The position numbers and the translations under genes were made by a program. The notes under the pieces were generated by a model. The model was not told where the DNA came from. It made no database searches and saw only the letters and a program-made list of their open reading frames with translations. This document shows, piece after piece, positions 41,966 through 50,614 of a DNA stretch of 64,000 bases (its first letter is position 1; each line of letters opens with the position of its first letter). Origin of the DNA: JAYOEY01 sp038116945 (GTDB lineage Bacteria > Pseudomonadota > Alphaproteobacteria > MPNO01 > UBA2964); NCBI GenBank assembly GCA_038116945.1, contig JAYOEY010000005.1, positions 124,001-188,000 of the forward strand, given 5' to 3'.

Positions 41966-42361
41966 TCAGATGTCGTCGATTACCGCTATCGCATTGATTT
42001 CGACCATTAATTCAGGACGATTCAAGGCGGCGACGGTTACCAGTGTAGATGCGGGATAGCTATCTTCAGGAAAGAATTCCTTGCGCAGTTCGACCATCCG
42101 CGTGTTGTTGGATACGTCGACAATAAAGACCGTCATGGTCACGATATCGGCAAGCGTCCCGCCGGTTTCGCGCAGTGTGGCGTCCAGCTTGCGGAAGACG
42201 CAGCGGACCTGACCGTCGAAATCGCCGGCGAGCGAGTTTCCCTGCTCGTCCTCCGCGGCAAGATGCCCGGCAAGCCAGACCGTCCTTCCGCCCTCTGTAA
42301 TCACTGCCGGGGAATAGGAGCGCGATTTCTGGTAGGCGGAGGAAAGGTTCGTCCGCTTCAT
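41966..42361 (-). CDS. RidA/YjgF-family protein
   Basis: RidA-family proteins are trimeric imine/enamine deaminases; some act as 2-aminomuconate deaminases in ring-cleavage pathways. The 131-residue protein has family pieces VWLAGHLAAEDEQGN, VTMTVFIVDVSNNTRM and the late catalytic-arginine region LNRPELMVEINAIAV. It is six bases downstream of a VOC gene and evidently in the same operon. Confidence 0.9.
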   Translation of the reverse strand: MKRTNLSSAYQKSRSYSPAVITEGGRTVWLAGHLAAEDEQGNSLAGDFDGQVRCVFRKLDATLRETGGTLADIVTMTVFIVDVSNNTRMVELRKEFFPEDSYPASTLVTVAALNRPELMVEINAIAVIDDI

Positions 42362-42367
42362 GCCGAA

Positions 42368-42742
42368 CTACTTCGATCCGACCCAGTAGGTCGTCGAGAT
42401 ATCGACCATGACGCCGTTCGGATCCCAGTATTTCTTGTCGGCGTTCAGGGCGACATAGTCGCGCGGGGTTTCGACGATCGTGCCGCCGTTCTCCGCCAGT
42501 TTTTCTTCGGATTTCGTCGTATCGTCGACAACGAAGCCGAGGTGATGCAGCCCGACGAATCCCCCCCGTTCGTCGCCGGCGAGGTCGGTCGAGGGCAGCA
42601 GCGTCAGGTTGATCGTGCCGTCGGACAGATAGATGCGCATCTTCGTCTGTTTGACGCGCTCCAGATCGAACGTTTTTTCGTAGAAAGTTGCAGCCGCTTC
42701 CATATCGGGAACGGCCATTGCGATATGTCTGAGCTTCGCCAT
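42368..42742 (-). CDS. VOC-superfamily protein (glyoxalase/dioxygenase fold), copy 1
   Basis: This 124-residue vicinal oxygen chelate protein has the usual two beta-alpha-beta units and candidate metal ligands in LRHIAMAVPD, GLHHLGFVV and DPNGVMVDI. Single-domain VOC proteins of this size include glyoxalases, epimerases and dimeric dioxygenases; the reaction is unknown. It is a near neighbour and paralogue of the next VOC gene (14-base gap) and precedes RidA. Confidence 0.85.
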   Translation of the reverse strand: MAKLRHIAMAVPDMEAAATFYEKTFDLERVKQTKMRIYLSDGTINLTLLPSTDLAGDERGGFVGLHHLGFVVDDTTKSEEKLAENGGTIVETPRDYVALNADKKYWDPNGVMVDISTTYWVGSK

Positions 42743-42756
42743 CCGTTCTCTCCCGA

Positions 42757-43146
42757 TCAGCGCTTGGCGCCGTCCCAGCCATGCGCCGAGATGTCGAACA
42801 CGATCCCGTTCGGATCGCGGAACTTGACCTCCGCGTTCTGCGGCGCGTCTTCCGGTCCCGGATGATACTTGCCGCCATGCTCCTCTACCGCCTTGAGCGT
42901 TTGATCCGCGTCGTCCACCCAGAAGCCGAAATGGTGCAGCCCGACGAAATCCTTGCCGCGCTCATCGCCCGCGTCGGCCTGGGTCCGGAACTGAAGCAGC
43001 GTCAGGTTCATGACTCCATCGGTCAGCCGAGTGGCGACGCGCGATTCCGACACGCGCGTCATGCCGAACGTGTCCTCGTAGAATTTCGCCGCGGCATCCT
43101 TGTCCGGCACCGAAAGCGCGATATGGCGCAGCTGGCCTTTTGACAT
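42757..43146 (-). CDS. VOC-superfamily protein, copy 2
   Basis: From the ATG at 43146 this 129-residue protein is a paralogue of the downstream VOC gene, with LRHIALSVPDKDAAAKFY, GLHHFGFWVDDADQTL and FRDPNGIVFDISAHGW. The shared order of metal-ligand motifs suggests related chemistry or a heterodimer. It starts 86 bases after the HIBADH-like gene. Confidence 0.86.
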   Translation of the reverse strand: MSKGQLRHIALSVPDKDAAAKFYEDTFGMTRVSESRVATRLTDGVMNLTLLQFRTQADAGDERGKDFVGLHHFGFWVDDADQTLKAVEEHGGKYHPGPEDAPQNAEVKFRDPNGIVFDISAHGWDGAKR

Positions 43147-43231
43147 GTCGGTCTCCCTTGCAATTCGCCGAGATGGTGCCGCGCGCAAACCCGGGAAGCA
43201 AGGGGCAAGCTTGCAGGCGCGATGGCCCCGA

Positions 43232-44146
43232 CTATTCGGGCTTCCTGATCTCGGTCCCCGCCACCGCTTCCATCCAGCGGACGATCTCGGTCGATGTCTT
43301 GCCGGTCGTGTCGCCCATCCAGGTATTGGCGGCGCGGTTGAGTTCGAAGGCGAGCGCGCTCAGCGGCACCGAGGTTTCCGTCCGGTGCGCCAGCTCCATC
43401 GCAATCATGAAATCCTTCCATTTCAGGTCCCAGGCGAATCCGCCGCCGAATTTCCGGCTGATGACCTGCTGCTTCATGGTACGCACGATGGCGGAATTCA
43501 TGCCGGTCGATTTGCTGATCACGTCGGTCATCACCTCCGGATCCAGCCCGAACCGCGTACCGATCAGCATCGCCTCGGCGGCCGCCATGGTGTTGAGACC
43601 GCTCAGCATGTTGTTGAGCGTCTTGAGCGCATGGCCCGAGCCGACGCCGCCAGTGCGGAAAATGTTCCCCGCCATCGGTTCCAGGACCGGAAGGCAGCGT
43701 TCGACCGTCGCATCGTCGCCGCCGATCATCAGGGTGAGCGTCCCGGCCTCCGCCCCGACAACACCGCCCGAAACCGGCGAGTCGATCATGGCGATGCCGC
43801 GCTCCGCCAGCTTCGCGGCAAGCTCGACCGTCATCCAGGGCTGCGAAGAACTCATGTCGATCAGCACGTCGCCTTCGGAAAACCCGTCGGCGATGCCGTC
43901 AGGGTCCAGCGCAGAAGAGGCGACGTCCGGCCCGGCGGGCAGCATGGTGATGACTGCGTCGGATGCCTCGGCGACTGCCCTTGCGCTGTCTTCGACGACG
44001 ATGCCGTTATGCGCCCTCGCGACGGCCTCGGCAGCGTCGCGGTTGAGGTCGAAAACATGGACGGGGAACCCCGCGCCGGAGATATGGGGCGTCATCAGGC
44101 TTCCCATCCGGCCGATTCCGACGAAGCCGACGGTTTTGACTGTCAT
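43232..44146 (-). CDS. 3-hydroxyisobutyrate dehydrogenase-like enzyme
   Basis: This 304-residue beta-hydroxyacid dehydrogenase (HIBADH/tartronate semialdehyde reductase family) has the Rossmann motif VGFVGIGRMGSLMTPH, the substrate motif DSPVSGGVVGAEAGTL, and the catalytic lysine region GHALKTLNNML. The acid substrate cannot be assigned. It starts at 44146 and overlaps the dioxygenase gene as ATGA, so the two are coupled. Confidence 0.92.
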   Translation of the reverse strand: MTVKTVGFVGIGRMGSLMTPHISGAGFPVHVFDLNRDAAEAVARAHNGIVVEDSARAVAEASDAVITMLPAGPDVASSALDPDGIADGFSEGDVLIDMSSSQPWMTVELAAKLAERGIAMIDSPVSGGVVGAEAGTLTLMIGGDDATVERCLPVLEPMAGNIFRTGGVGSGHALKTLNNMLSGLNTMAAAEAMLIGTRFGLDPEVMTDVISKSTGMNSAIVRTMKQQVISRKFGGGFAWDLKWKDFMIAMELAHRTETSVPLSALAFELNRAANTWMGDTTGKTSTEIVRWMEAVAGTEIRKPE

Positions 44147-45183
44147 GGCCTTGCTCCTTCCTGTGCGCTCTGCATCGGGCGGTGGCCGCGCCCGTGCACG
44201 CTTCCGGCGGGTCGCCAGTACATGTCCTGGGGCCATTCGGGCCAGCCGGACGGCGTCAGCCAGATGCGCAGCAGCAGCCGCTTGCGGTCGAGCTCCGGCC
44301 AGTCGTCGAACTCCGTCCGGCCGTGCAGGATCACCCGGTCGTTGAGAAACTGGAGGTCGCCTGGTGCGAAAGACATGTTGTGGGTGACATCCGGCCGTGC
44401 GGAGACCTCGATGAAATACTCGAACGCCTCGACGGCCTGCGGGTCGTCGTCTACGCCGTGCTCCGAAAAGGCGCGCCGGATCGACGGTGCGTTGAAATTT
44501 ACCGCCAGCCGGTCGCCCACTTTCTTGAACACCGGCACCCGGTAGCTTGAAAGCGCTTCCTCGCCGGAGGAATCCGCCTCGGAATGACCGTAAAAATAGC
44601 CGCGATAAAGCCAGGGCAGCAGGTCGGGCCGCTCGGCGAGAATGCGGTTATGGACGTTCATCGCGCTGGAGATCACGCTTTCGCCGCCATGACGCGCCGT
44701 CCGCAGGCACAGCAGCCCGACGATATCGACCGGATCGACATGCATGGCAAGCGGGCGCGGGGACCGGTATGAACGCCTCGTGTCGCCGGTGTGCGACATG
44801 TCCATGACGTCGCCGATCATGTCGCCGCGAAAGCTTTGCGATTCCGCTACGCCGAGATGGCTGCCGATGCCCCAGATGAGGGCTTCCAGCGCCGGACGGT
44901 CGTATCGCTCGACCGGCAGGCCCCGGATCAGGGCGATACCCGCGCCGTCGCGGATCGACGCCGCAGCCCTGTCGAGCTTCGATTTCAGCGTTGGCAGTGG
45001 AAAATCGGATTTCGATGTTTCGGTCGCCGGTCTGCCGGTGGCGAGAGATGTCCGGATGGCGTCGTCGAGCTCCCGGAAATCCTCTTCGCCGAACCGGACG
45101 ATCCAGTCGCTCCGCGCGGCAAGTTCGGCGGGGGTCCAGACCCAGGAGCCGGATACGGGGGCAATGTCTGCGATTCCATCCAT
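44143..45183 (-). CDS. TauD/TfdA-type 2-oxoglutarate-dependent dioxygenase
   Basis: This 346-residue enzyme is a non-heme Fe(II) dioxygenase. The facial triad is visible as HVD in RPLAMHVDPVDI and the distal histidine in DRVILHGRTEFDDW, with the 2-oxoglutarate arginine in KRLLLRIWLTPS. It is somewhat longer than TauD and closest to the general TauD/TfdA group that hydroxylates acidic small molecules. An intrinsic terminator separates it from the upstream amidohydrolase, so it heads its own unit with the HIBADH-like gene. Confidence 0.9.
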   Translation of the reverse strand: MDGIADIAPVSGSWVWTPAELAARSDWIVRFGEEDFRELDDAIRTSLATGRPATETSKSDFPLPTLKSKLDRAAASIRDGAGIALIRGLPVERYDRPALEALIWGIGSHLGVAESQSFRGDMIGDVMDMSHTGDTRRSYRSPRPLAMHVDPVDIVGLLCLRTARHGGESVISSAMNVHNRILAERPDLLPWLYRGYFYGHSEADSSGEEALSSYRVPVFKKVGDRLAVNFNAPSIRRAFSEHGVDDDPQAVEAFEYFIEVSARPDVTHNMSFAPGDLQFLNDRVILHGRTEFDDWPELDRKRLLLRIWLTPSGWPEWPQDMYWRPAGSVHGRGHRPMQSAQEGARP

Positions 45184-45199
45184 GACGCCAGCACTCCAT

Positions 45200-45240
45200 G
45201 CAAAAGAAAACCGACCGGCGCAGTCTAGCGCCGATCGGTT
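45200..45240 (-). terminator. Intrinsic terminator after the amidohydrolase gene
   Basis: On the minus strand a 13-base-pair stem with one G-U pair and a 6-base loop (45240-45209) is followed by TTTTCTTTT (45210-45202). A second small hairpin (CCCCC/GGGGG, 45252-45269) precedes it. It lies between the amidohydrolase and dioxygenase genes. Confidence 0.8.
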
Positions 45241-45285
45241 CCATCGGAATACCCCCAGACTTCCGGGGGCGATATCGAAGTTTCT

Positions 45286-46287
45286 TTAAAGCTTCAGAAG
45301 CCTGCGGGTGTTGTCCTCATAGAGCTTCTTGCGGTCCGCGTCGTTGACGCCGAGCGCATCCAGCACGCGGATCGTTTCGCGGATATACATCGGGCCGCCT
45401 TCCGGATCGAACGGGCAGTCGGAGGCGAACAGGCAGTTGTCGGCGCCGAAGAATTTCAGCCCGCACTCGGTGCCGGCGTCGCTTCCGAACAGGGCGGTGT
45501 CGGCATAGAACATGCGGAAATAGTCGATCGGCCGCTTGGTCAGCTGCGCATGCAGCTCGGCGTAATCCTCGTTCGCCTGCCGCTTGCCCATCTGGTCCCA
45601 GCCGGGTCCGACGCGGCCGTCGAAATAGGGGATCATGGCGCCCATGTGATGGGTGATGATCTTGATGTTGGGCAGCCGTTCGAAGATCGGCCAGAACACG
45701 AGGCGCGCCATCGCGACGCTGGTCTCATAAGGCCAGCCCAGCACCCACCAGATTTCATAGGGCGAGGTGGTCTCGGTCTTGTAGTCGGGGAAATCTTCGC
45801 CGCGCGCCGGATGCAGCCAGATCGGAAGATCGTATCCGGCCATCTTTTCGAAGATCGGCCAGTACTTGTCCTGGTCCAGCGGCTCGCCGTTGACGTTGGA
45901 GAAAATCTGGATACCGCGCGCATCGAGCTCGTTAATCGCGCGGTCGAGCTCCTTGTAGGATTCTTCCGGATTGTTCATCGGCAGCGAGGCAATGAAGGCC
46001 GGGAACCGGTCAGGATATTTCTTGACCAGCGCGGCCATGCCGTCGTTCGCCATGCGCGCAAGACCGGGCGTGACGTCCGGGCCCGACATCGCCTCGATGG
46101 GCGGGGCGGACAGGGTGAGGACCTGCTGGTATTCGCCGAACGTATCCATGATGCGCAGCCGCGCATCGACGTCGTAAAGCATCGGGATATTCAGCCAGCG
46201 CTTGATCGGCGCCTTGTTTTCGACGACCTCCTCCATGCGGTGGAAGAAATCGACGGGGAAGATGTGGGTGTAACAATCGAGCTTCAT
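45286..46287 (-). CDS. ACMSD-family amidohydrolase (amidohydrolase 2)
   Basis: This 333-residue TIM-barrel enzyme belongs to the PF04909 family of decarboxylases and hydrolases (ACMSD, LigW, OMA hydrolase types). Metal and active-site regions are DCYTHIFPVDFF, IWLHPARGEDFPD, IITHHMGAMIPYFDGR and FASDCPFDPEGGP. The first histidine of the usual HxH is a tyrosine here. The reaction cannot be named, but decarboxylation or hydrolysis of a carboxylated intermediate is typical. The ATG at 46287 is preferred over the frame to 46368. It is divergent from the MFS pair. Confidence 0.88.
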   Translation of the reverse strand: MKLDCYTHIFPVDFFHRMEEVVENKAPIKRWLNIPMLYDVDARLRIMDTFGEYQQVLTLSAPPIEAMSGPDVTPGLARMANDGMAALVKKYPDRFPAFIASLPMNNPEESYKELDRAINELDARGIQIFSNVNGEPLDQDKYWPIFEKMAGYDLPIWLHPARGEDFPDYKTETTSPYEIWWVLGWPYETSVAMARLVFWPIFERLPNIKIITHHMGAMIPYFDGRVGPGWDQMGKRQANEDYAELHAQLTKRPIDYFRMFYADTALFGSDAGTECGLKFFGADNCLFASDCPFDPEGGPMYIRETIRVLDALGVNDADRKKLYEDNTRRLLKL

Positions 46288-46490
46288 GTGAAAATTGCTC
46301 CTGACTCGGATGGATCGGTCAGCCTTGCGGCGTGGCCGCACAATATCCCATTGAACCGGATTTGCCACCCGTGAATGGTCCGGGAATTCCCCGCGCCCGG
46401 CGGCATAGTCTTGCCATGACTCCGGAACGGACCTAGTTTGACCGTTGCTGGGGAGTTCTCTCCATAAAGCCCTGAATTCGGAGCATTTTC

Positions 46491-47705
46491 ATGGAAGCTG
46501 TCGCGGGCTTTCCCAAACGTGAGGCGAAGGCGATCGGACTGATCGGCTTCGCGCACATGCTCAGCCATATCTACCCGCTGGCGCTGCCGCCATTGCTGAT
46601 TCCGATCACGCAGTCGCTTCAGATCAGCACGGTGGAATGGGGCGTGGCGCTCGGCGTCTATGCGATCACCACCGGCGTGCTTCAGACTCCGGCAGGCCTG
46701 CTGATCGAACGGGTCGGCGGCAGGCGTATCCTGATCGCCGGACTGCTGGTCTATTCCGCCGCCTATTTCCTGATCGGCTGGCAGGCGAGCAGCTTCATCG
46801 AGCTTGCGCTCTTCATGGCGCTGGCGGGTATCGGCAACTCGGTGTTCCACCCGGTCGAGTATTCGCTGATTTCGTCGTCCATCGCCGAGGAACGGCTGGG
46901 GCGGGCGTTCTCGATCCATACCTTCGTCGGCCACGTAGGATTTCTCGCGGGGCCGATCCTGTCGGCCAGTCTCGAGCCTTTCATCGGCTGGCGCGGCGCG
47001 ATGATGAGCATCGGCAGCATCGGGCTCGCCCTGACCCTGGTGCTGATCGTGTTCGGCAGCCTTATCAACGAGGGCACCAAGGTCAAAAAATCGGCCTCCA
47101 TCTCGGACCGGCTGCGCGAGCTGCTCACTTCAAAGCCCATCATCCTTTTCTTCCTGTTCTACATGGGCGCATCGATGGCCAATTTCGGTGTGACGCAGTT
47201 CTCAGTTGCTGTGTTCGACCGGATGTACGATTTCCCGCGGGCAACCGCTGTCATCGCGCTTACCGCCTATCAGATCGCCACCATGGCGCTGGTGCTGCCG
47301 GGCGGTCTGCTGGCCGACAAGACAAGGCGCTATGACGCGGTGCTGCTGATCGGATTCGGCATCGCCGCCGTGATGGTGTTCCTCGCCGGGTTCGATTTCT
47401 TTCCGTTCTGGGTGATCGTCGTGATGCTGTCGATCGGCGGCGCGATGCGCGGCGCGGTCAATGCCTGCCGCGACGTCGCCGTGCGGCATGTGGCCGCCCA
47501 CATCCCGGTCGGCGTCGTGTTCGGCTTTGTCAGTACCGGGTTCCTGGCCGGACAGGCTCTGGCCGGCCCGATCTATGGCTGGCTGTTCGACAACTACCCG
47601 CCGCACTATGTTTTCTTCGCCTCCGCCGCCTTCACCCTGCTTGCCATGGCGACGGTGCTGTTCAATACGGGCACAAGGCGCGCGGCGCCGGCGGCGGGGG
47701 AGTAA
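46491..47705 (+). CDS. MFS transporter, Fsr-like (paralogue 2)
   Basis: This 404-residue 12-helix transporter has IGFAHMLSHIYPLALPPLL in helix 1, the MFS motif LIERVGGRRILIAG and the AGIGNSVFHPVEYSLISSS segment shared with paralogues 1 and 3. It probably exports or imports a small acid connected with the divergent amidohydrolase operon. Paralogue 3 follows after 9 bases. Confidence 0.86.
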   Translation: MEAVAGFPKREAKAIGLIGFAHMLSHIYPLALPPLLIPITQSLQISTVEWGVALGVYAITTGVLQTPAGLLIERVGGRRILIAGLLVYSAAYFLIGWQASSFIELALFMALAGIGNSVFHPVEYSLISSSIAEERLGRAFSIHTFVGHVGFLAGPILSASLEPFIGWRGAMMSIGSIGLALTLVLIVFGSLINEGTKVKKSASISDRLRELLTSKPIILFFLFYMGASMANFGVTQFSVAVFDRMYDFPRATAVIALTAYQIATMALVLPGGLLADKTRRYDAVLLIGFGIAAVMVFLAGFDFFPFWVIVVMLSIGGAMRGAVNACRDVAVRHVAAHIPVGVVFGFVSTGFLAGQALAGPIYGWLFDNYPPHYVFFASAAFTLLAMATVLFNTGTRRAAPAAGE

Positions 47706-47714
47706 CCGGTTAGC

Positions 47715-48926
47715 ATGACCACACTCCCCGCAACGCTTGAGCGCCGGGAGCACGCCGCCATCTGGCTGGTGGGCGGGGCGCATCTGGTCAGCCATTTTTA
47801 CCATCTGGTGCTGCCGCCCCTGTTCATCCTGATCAAGCCGTCGCTCGGCGTGTCCTATGCCCAGCTGGGCTTCGTGATGTCGGTGTACTTCTTCGCGACG
47901 CTGATCACCCAGATGCCGGTCGCCATGCTGGTCGACAGGATCGGGGCCAGGGCGGTTCTGGTCTGCGGACTGGCGATGCATGGCGGGGCGCTGGCGGTGG
48001 CCGGGCTGTTTCCGTCATACGAGATGCTGGTGGTCGCGTTTTTCCTCGGCGGGATCGGCAATTCGGTGTTTCACCCGGCCGATTTCTCGATCCTGTCGGC
48101 GAGCGTGCGCGAAAGCCATCACGGACGCGCCTTCGCGGTCCATACGTTTACAGGCTCCATAGGCTATGCCTGCGCGCCGCTGGTCATGGGAGCGCTGGCG
48201 GTCCTGTATGGCTGGCAGCAGGCGCTGTTCATCGCCGGCGCGGCGGGGGTCATCATGGGCGCTGCGATCCTGCTGGCGGGCGGCAGTCTGAGGGATTATT
48301 CGGGCGAGCTCGCGCCGAAGAAGGAAGGCGACGCAAAACCCAAAAAGGCGGATTGGCGGATCATGCTGACCCGGCCGATGATCCTGTTTTTCCTGTTTTA
48401 TGTCGCAACATCGGCGTCGGGCACCGGCATGACCAATTTCGCGGCGGTCGCTCTGCCGCTGGTCTATGGCGTAACGCCCGAAATCGCGAATTTCCTGCTC
48501 ACGGCTTTCCTGATCGCGGCCATCGTCGGTTCCTTGCCGGGCGGATGGATCGCCGATTACGTGCGCCGTGAGGATCTCGTCATCATGGCGTGTTTTGTTG
48601 CCATGGCGCTCAGCCTGTTCGCGCTGGCGACCGGAGCGCTGGGGCTGTGGGCAATAGCACTGGCGCTTGTCGTGGCAGGGCTCATGCGCGGACTCTACAA
48701 CGCCTCGCGCGACGTCCTCGTCCGAAAAGCCGCTCCCGACGGCAGCGTCGGCACTGCGTTCGGCTTCGTCACGCTCGGCTATACGATCGGGCAGGGCGGG
48801 ACGCCGGTGGTCTATGGCTGGCTTGCCGACCAGCAGCTCGGTCACGGCATCTTTACGATGTCCGCGATCGCAGCGCTGGTCGCCGTCGCGATCGTCGCGA
48901 TTCCCGCGACCAGAAAGGCCGATTAG
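47715..48926 (+). CDS. MFS transporter, Fsr-like (paralogue 3)
   Basis: This 403-residue protein is a tandem neighbour of the preceding transporter, with GGAHLVSHFYHLVLPPLFIL, LVDRIGARAVLVCG and GGIGNSVFHPADFSILSAS. By eye, its helix 1 is closer to paralogue 1 than to its immediate neighbour, so the pair may not be a recent duplication. Its stop overlaps that of the convergent glycosyltransferase by four bases. Confidence 0.86.
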   Translation: MTTLPATLERREHAAIWLVGGAHLVSHFYHLVLPPLFILIKPSLGVSYAQLGFVMSVYFFATLITQMPVAMLVDRIGARAVLVCGLAMHGGALAVAGLFPSYEMLVVAFFLGGIGNSVFHPADFSILSASVRESHHGRAFAVHTFTGSIGYACAPLVMGALAVLYGWQQALFIAGAAGVIMGAAILLAGGSLRDYSGELAPKKEGDAKPKKADWRIMLTRPMILFFLFYVATSASGTGMTNFAAVALPLVYGVTPEIANFLLTAFLIAAIVGSLPGGWIADYVRREDLVIMACFVAMALSLFALATGALGLWAIALALVVAGLMRGLYNASRDVLVRKAAPDGSVGTAFGFVTLGYTIGQGGTPVVYGWLADQQLGHGIFTMSAIAALVAVAIVAIPATRKAD

Positions 48927-49630
48927 GTCTTTCGGCCCTTTCCGTAATAGATGCGCGCCAGCCGGTCCGGCGAGACGCCGAGATGCCACAGCGCGTGGAT
49001 CCAAAGCCATCCGGCGACGATGGCGACGGGATGACGCCCGCGGAACTTGCGGGACGACGTCACCAGCGGCGGTTCTTCGATGCAGAGTGTCTGCCCCGCC
49101 TTCTCCATTCGCCGGACGAAATCGTAATCTTCCATCAGAGCAATTGGTCTGATGCCGCCGATTTCGCGATAGGCGTCGCGGCGGACGAAAATGCCGGAAT
49201 CGCCGTAATAGACACCGTGCGACCGAATCCAGCCGTAGAACCCGTTAAGCCACTCGTCGAACCCCGTGCCGCCGTCGAACAGCAGGCGGAAATTGCCGCC
49301 CGGCGCGTCGGAATTTCGGGACAGCGCGGCGCGGATGGCGTCGAGCGCGCCTTCGGGAAGAGCGCTGTCGGCATGCAGAAAGAACAGGATGTCGCCCGCC
49401 GCCGCTTCGGCGCCCTCGGCAGCCTGCTGTCCCCGGCCGGGGCGGCAGGACAGAACGCGCGCGCCTGCTGCTGTCGCGATGTCCCGGGTTGCATCGGTAC
49501 TGCCGCCGTCGGCGACGATAATCTCGCAGTCGGGGTCCTGCGCCCGGAGCCGGGCAATCAGCGGCCGGAGGGAGCCCGCCTCGTTGAGAGTCGGGATGAC
49601 GACGGAAAGGCGCCCGGCCGGTTCGGTCAA
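48923..49630 (-). CDS. TIGR04283-type glycosyltransferase, second copy
   Basis: This 235-residue GT2 enzyme is a paralogue of the one at 22.9 kb: LSVVIPTLNEAGSL, EIIVADGGSTDATRD, the metal-site FLHADSALP and YYGDSGIFVRRDAYREIGG. It begins with TTG at 49630, overlapping the stop of the TerB gene as TTGA. No TIGR04282 partner is next to it, unlike the first copy. Confidence 0.87.
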   Translation of the reverse strand: MTEPAGRLSVVIPTLNEAGSLRPLIARLRAQDPDCEIIVADGGSTDATRDIATAAGARVLSCRPGRGQQAAEGAEAAAGDILFFLHADSALPEGALDAIRAALSRNSDAPGGNFRLLFDGGTGFDEWLNGFYGWIRSHGVYYGDSGIFVRRDAYREIGGIRPIALMEDYDFVRRMEKAGQTLCIEEPPLVTSSRKFRGRHPVAIVAGWLWIHALWHLGVSPDRLARIYYGKGRKT

Positions 49631-50064
49631 ACGTCCAGTCCGGACGGATCGAGGCCGAGTGTTCTTGCGAGGTCACGGACCGCCCTGCGTTCCGATTCCG
49701 CGAATTCGTCGTCCGACCTGCCGATGGCGACGCAGATCTTGATGAGGATCCGGGCGGCTTCCTCGTCGTCTGCAATCCGCTCGACCGCACGAAACACGCG
49801 CCGGCGCGCTTCCTCGGGTTCTTCCGTCAGCTCGTCGATATAGCTCCGGTAAAGGTCCGTTGCCTCGTTGCGGTCGTATACGTTCAGCCGGTGCACCGCA
49901 TCCAGCGCCTGATCCACGGTAGACGCCTCGGTAAAGTTGACGCTGCCGTCTGCCTGCGACACAAGGGCGGAAGCGGCCATGGCGGCTTCCAGAAAGTCGC
50001 GGTTGGTAAAACGCTCGACATGCTCGGCGATGACGGCGCGGGCGCGGGATAAAAGATCGGCCAT
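49627..50064 (-). CDS. TerB-family protein
   Basis: This 145-residue helical protein has the TerB (tellurite resistance) domain: FLEAAMAASALVSQADGSV near the start and ILIKICVAIGRSDDEFAESE at the end, both with the acidic residues of that fold. Many TerB-like proteins have nothing to do with tellurite and act in membrane or metal-stress complexes. It overlaps the glycosyltransferase gene and is divergent from the YbaN gene. Confidence 0.8.
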   Translation of the reverse strand: MADLLSRARAVIAEHVERFTNRDFLEAAMAASALVSQADGSVNFTEASTVDQALDAVHRLNVYDRNEATDLYRSYIDELTEEPEEARRRVFRAVERIADDEEAARILIKICVAIGRSDDEFAESERRAVRDLARTLGLDPSGLDV

Positions 50065-50124
50065 GAACCTATTTCATACTATATCAGGGCGGCGTCAATA
50101 AGCGCGATTGCGGAGCGGGAATGT

Positions 50125-50568
50125 ATGGCTGAATTGCCGGATACGTCGGAACGGGCCGAGAGCAGCGCGGGGCGCGGCCGCGCATTCGCGCGCCCCTTCC
50201 TGATCGTCTTCGGATGGATCTGCGTTGCGTTGGGCGTGGTCGGTATTGCGGTTCCCGGCCTTCCGACCGTTCCGTTCCTGCTGCTGGCGCTCTGGGCGTT
50301 TTCGAAATCGTCCGAGCGGTTTCATGACTGGCTCTACAACCATCCGAGACTCGGACCGCCGTTGCGGGACTGGCGCGAACATGGCGTTATCCCGGTGCGC
50401 GCCAAGATTCTCGCCGTAACCGTCATGGCGATCAGCCTTGCCTGGATTACGTTCGGGGTAGCGACTAGCTGGGTGCTGCCGGTTGCGGTCGCCGCCTGCC
50501 TTGCGCCGGTGGCGGCCTTTATCCTGACGCGCCCGGGCCATCGCCGGGACGCGCCCGGAAAAGACTGA
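50125..50568 (+). CDS. YbaN-family (DUF454) inner-membrane protein
   Basis: This 147-residue protein has three to four hydrophobic helices and the family pieces GIAVPGLPTVPFLLLALWAF and WLYNHPRLGPPLRDWREHG. It is an inner-membrane protein of unknown function, often near regulators of cofactor or metal metabolism. The N-terminal 25 residues are polar. Confidence 0.87.
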   Translation: MAELPDTSERAESSAGRGRAFARPFLIVFGWICVALGVVGIAVPGLPTVPFLLLALWAFSKSSERFHDWLYNHPRLGPPLRDWREHGVIPVRAKILAVTVMAISLAWITFGVATSWVLPVAVAACLAPVAAFILTRPGHRRDAPGKD

Positions 50569-50614
50569 TCCGGGCTTTGCCGGCGCCCGACCTTCTGGCA
50601 TCCTCCCGACTGCA

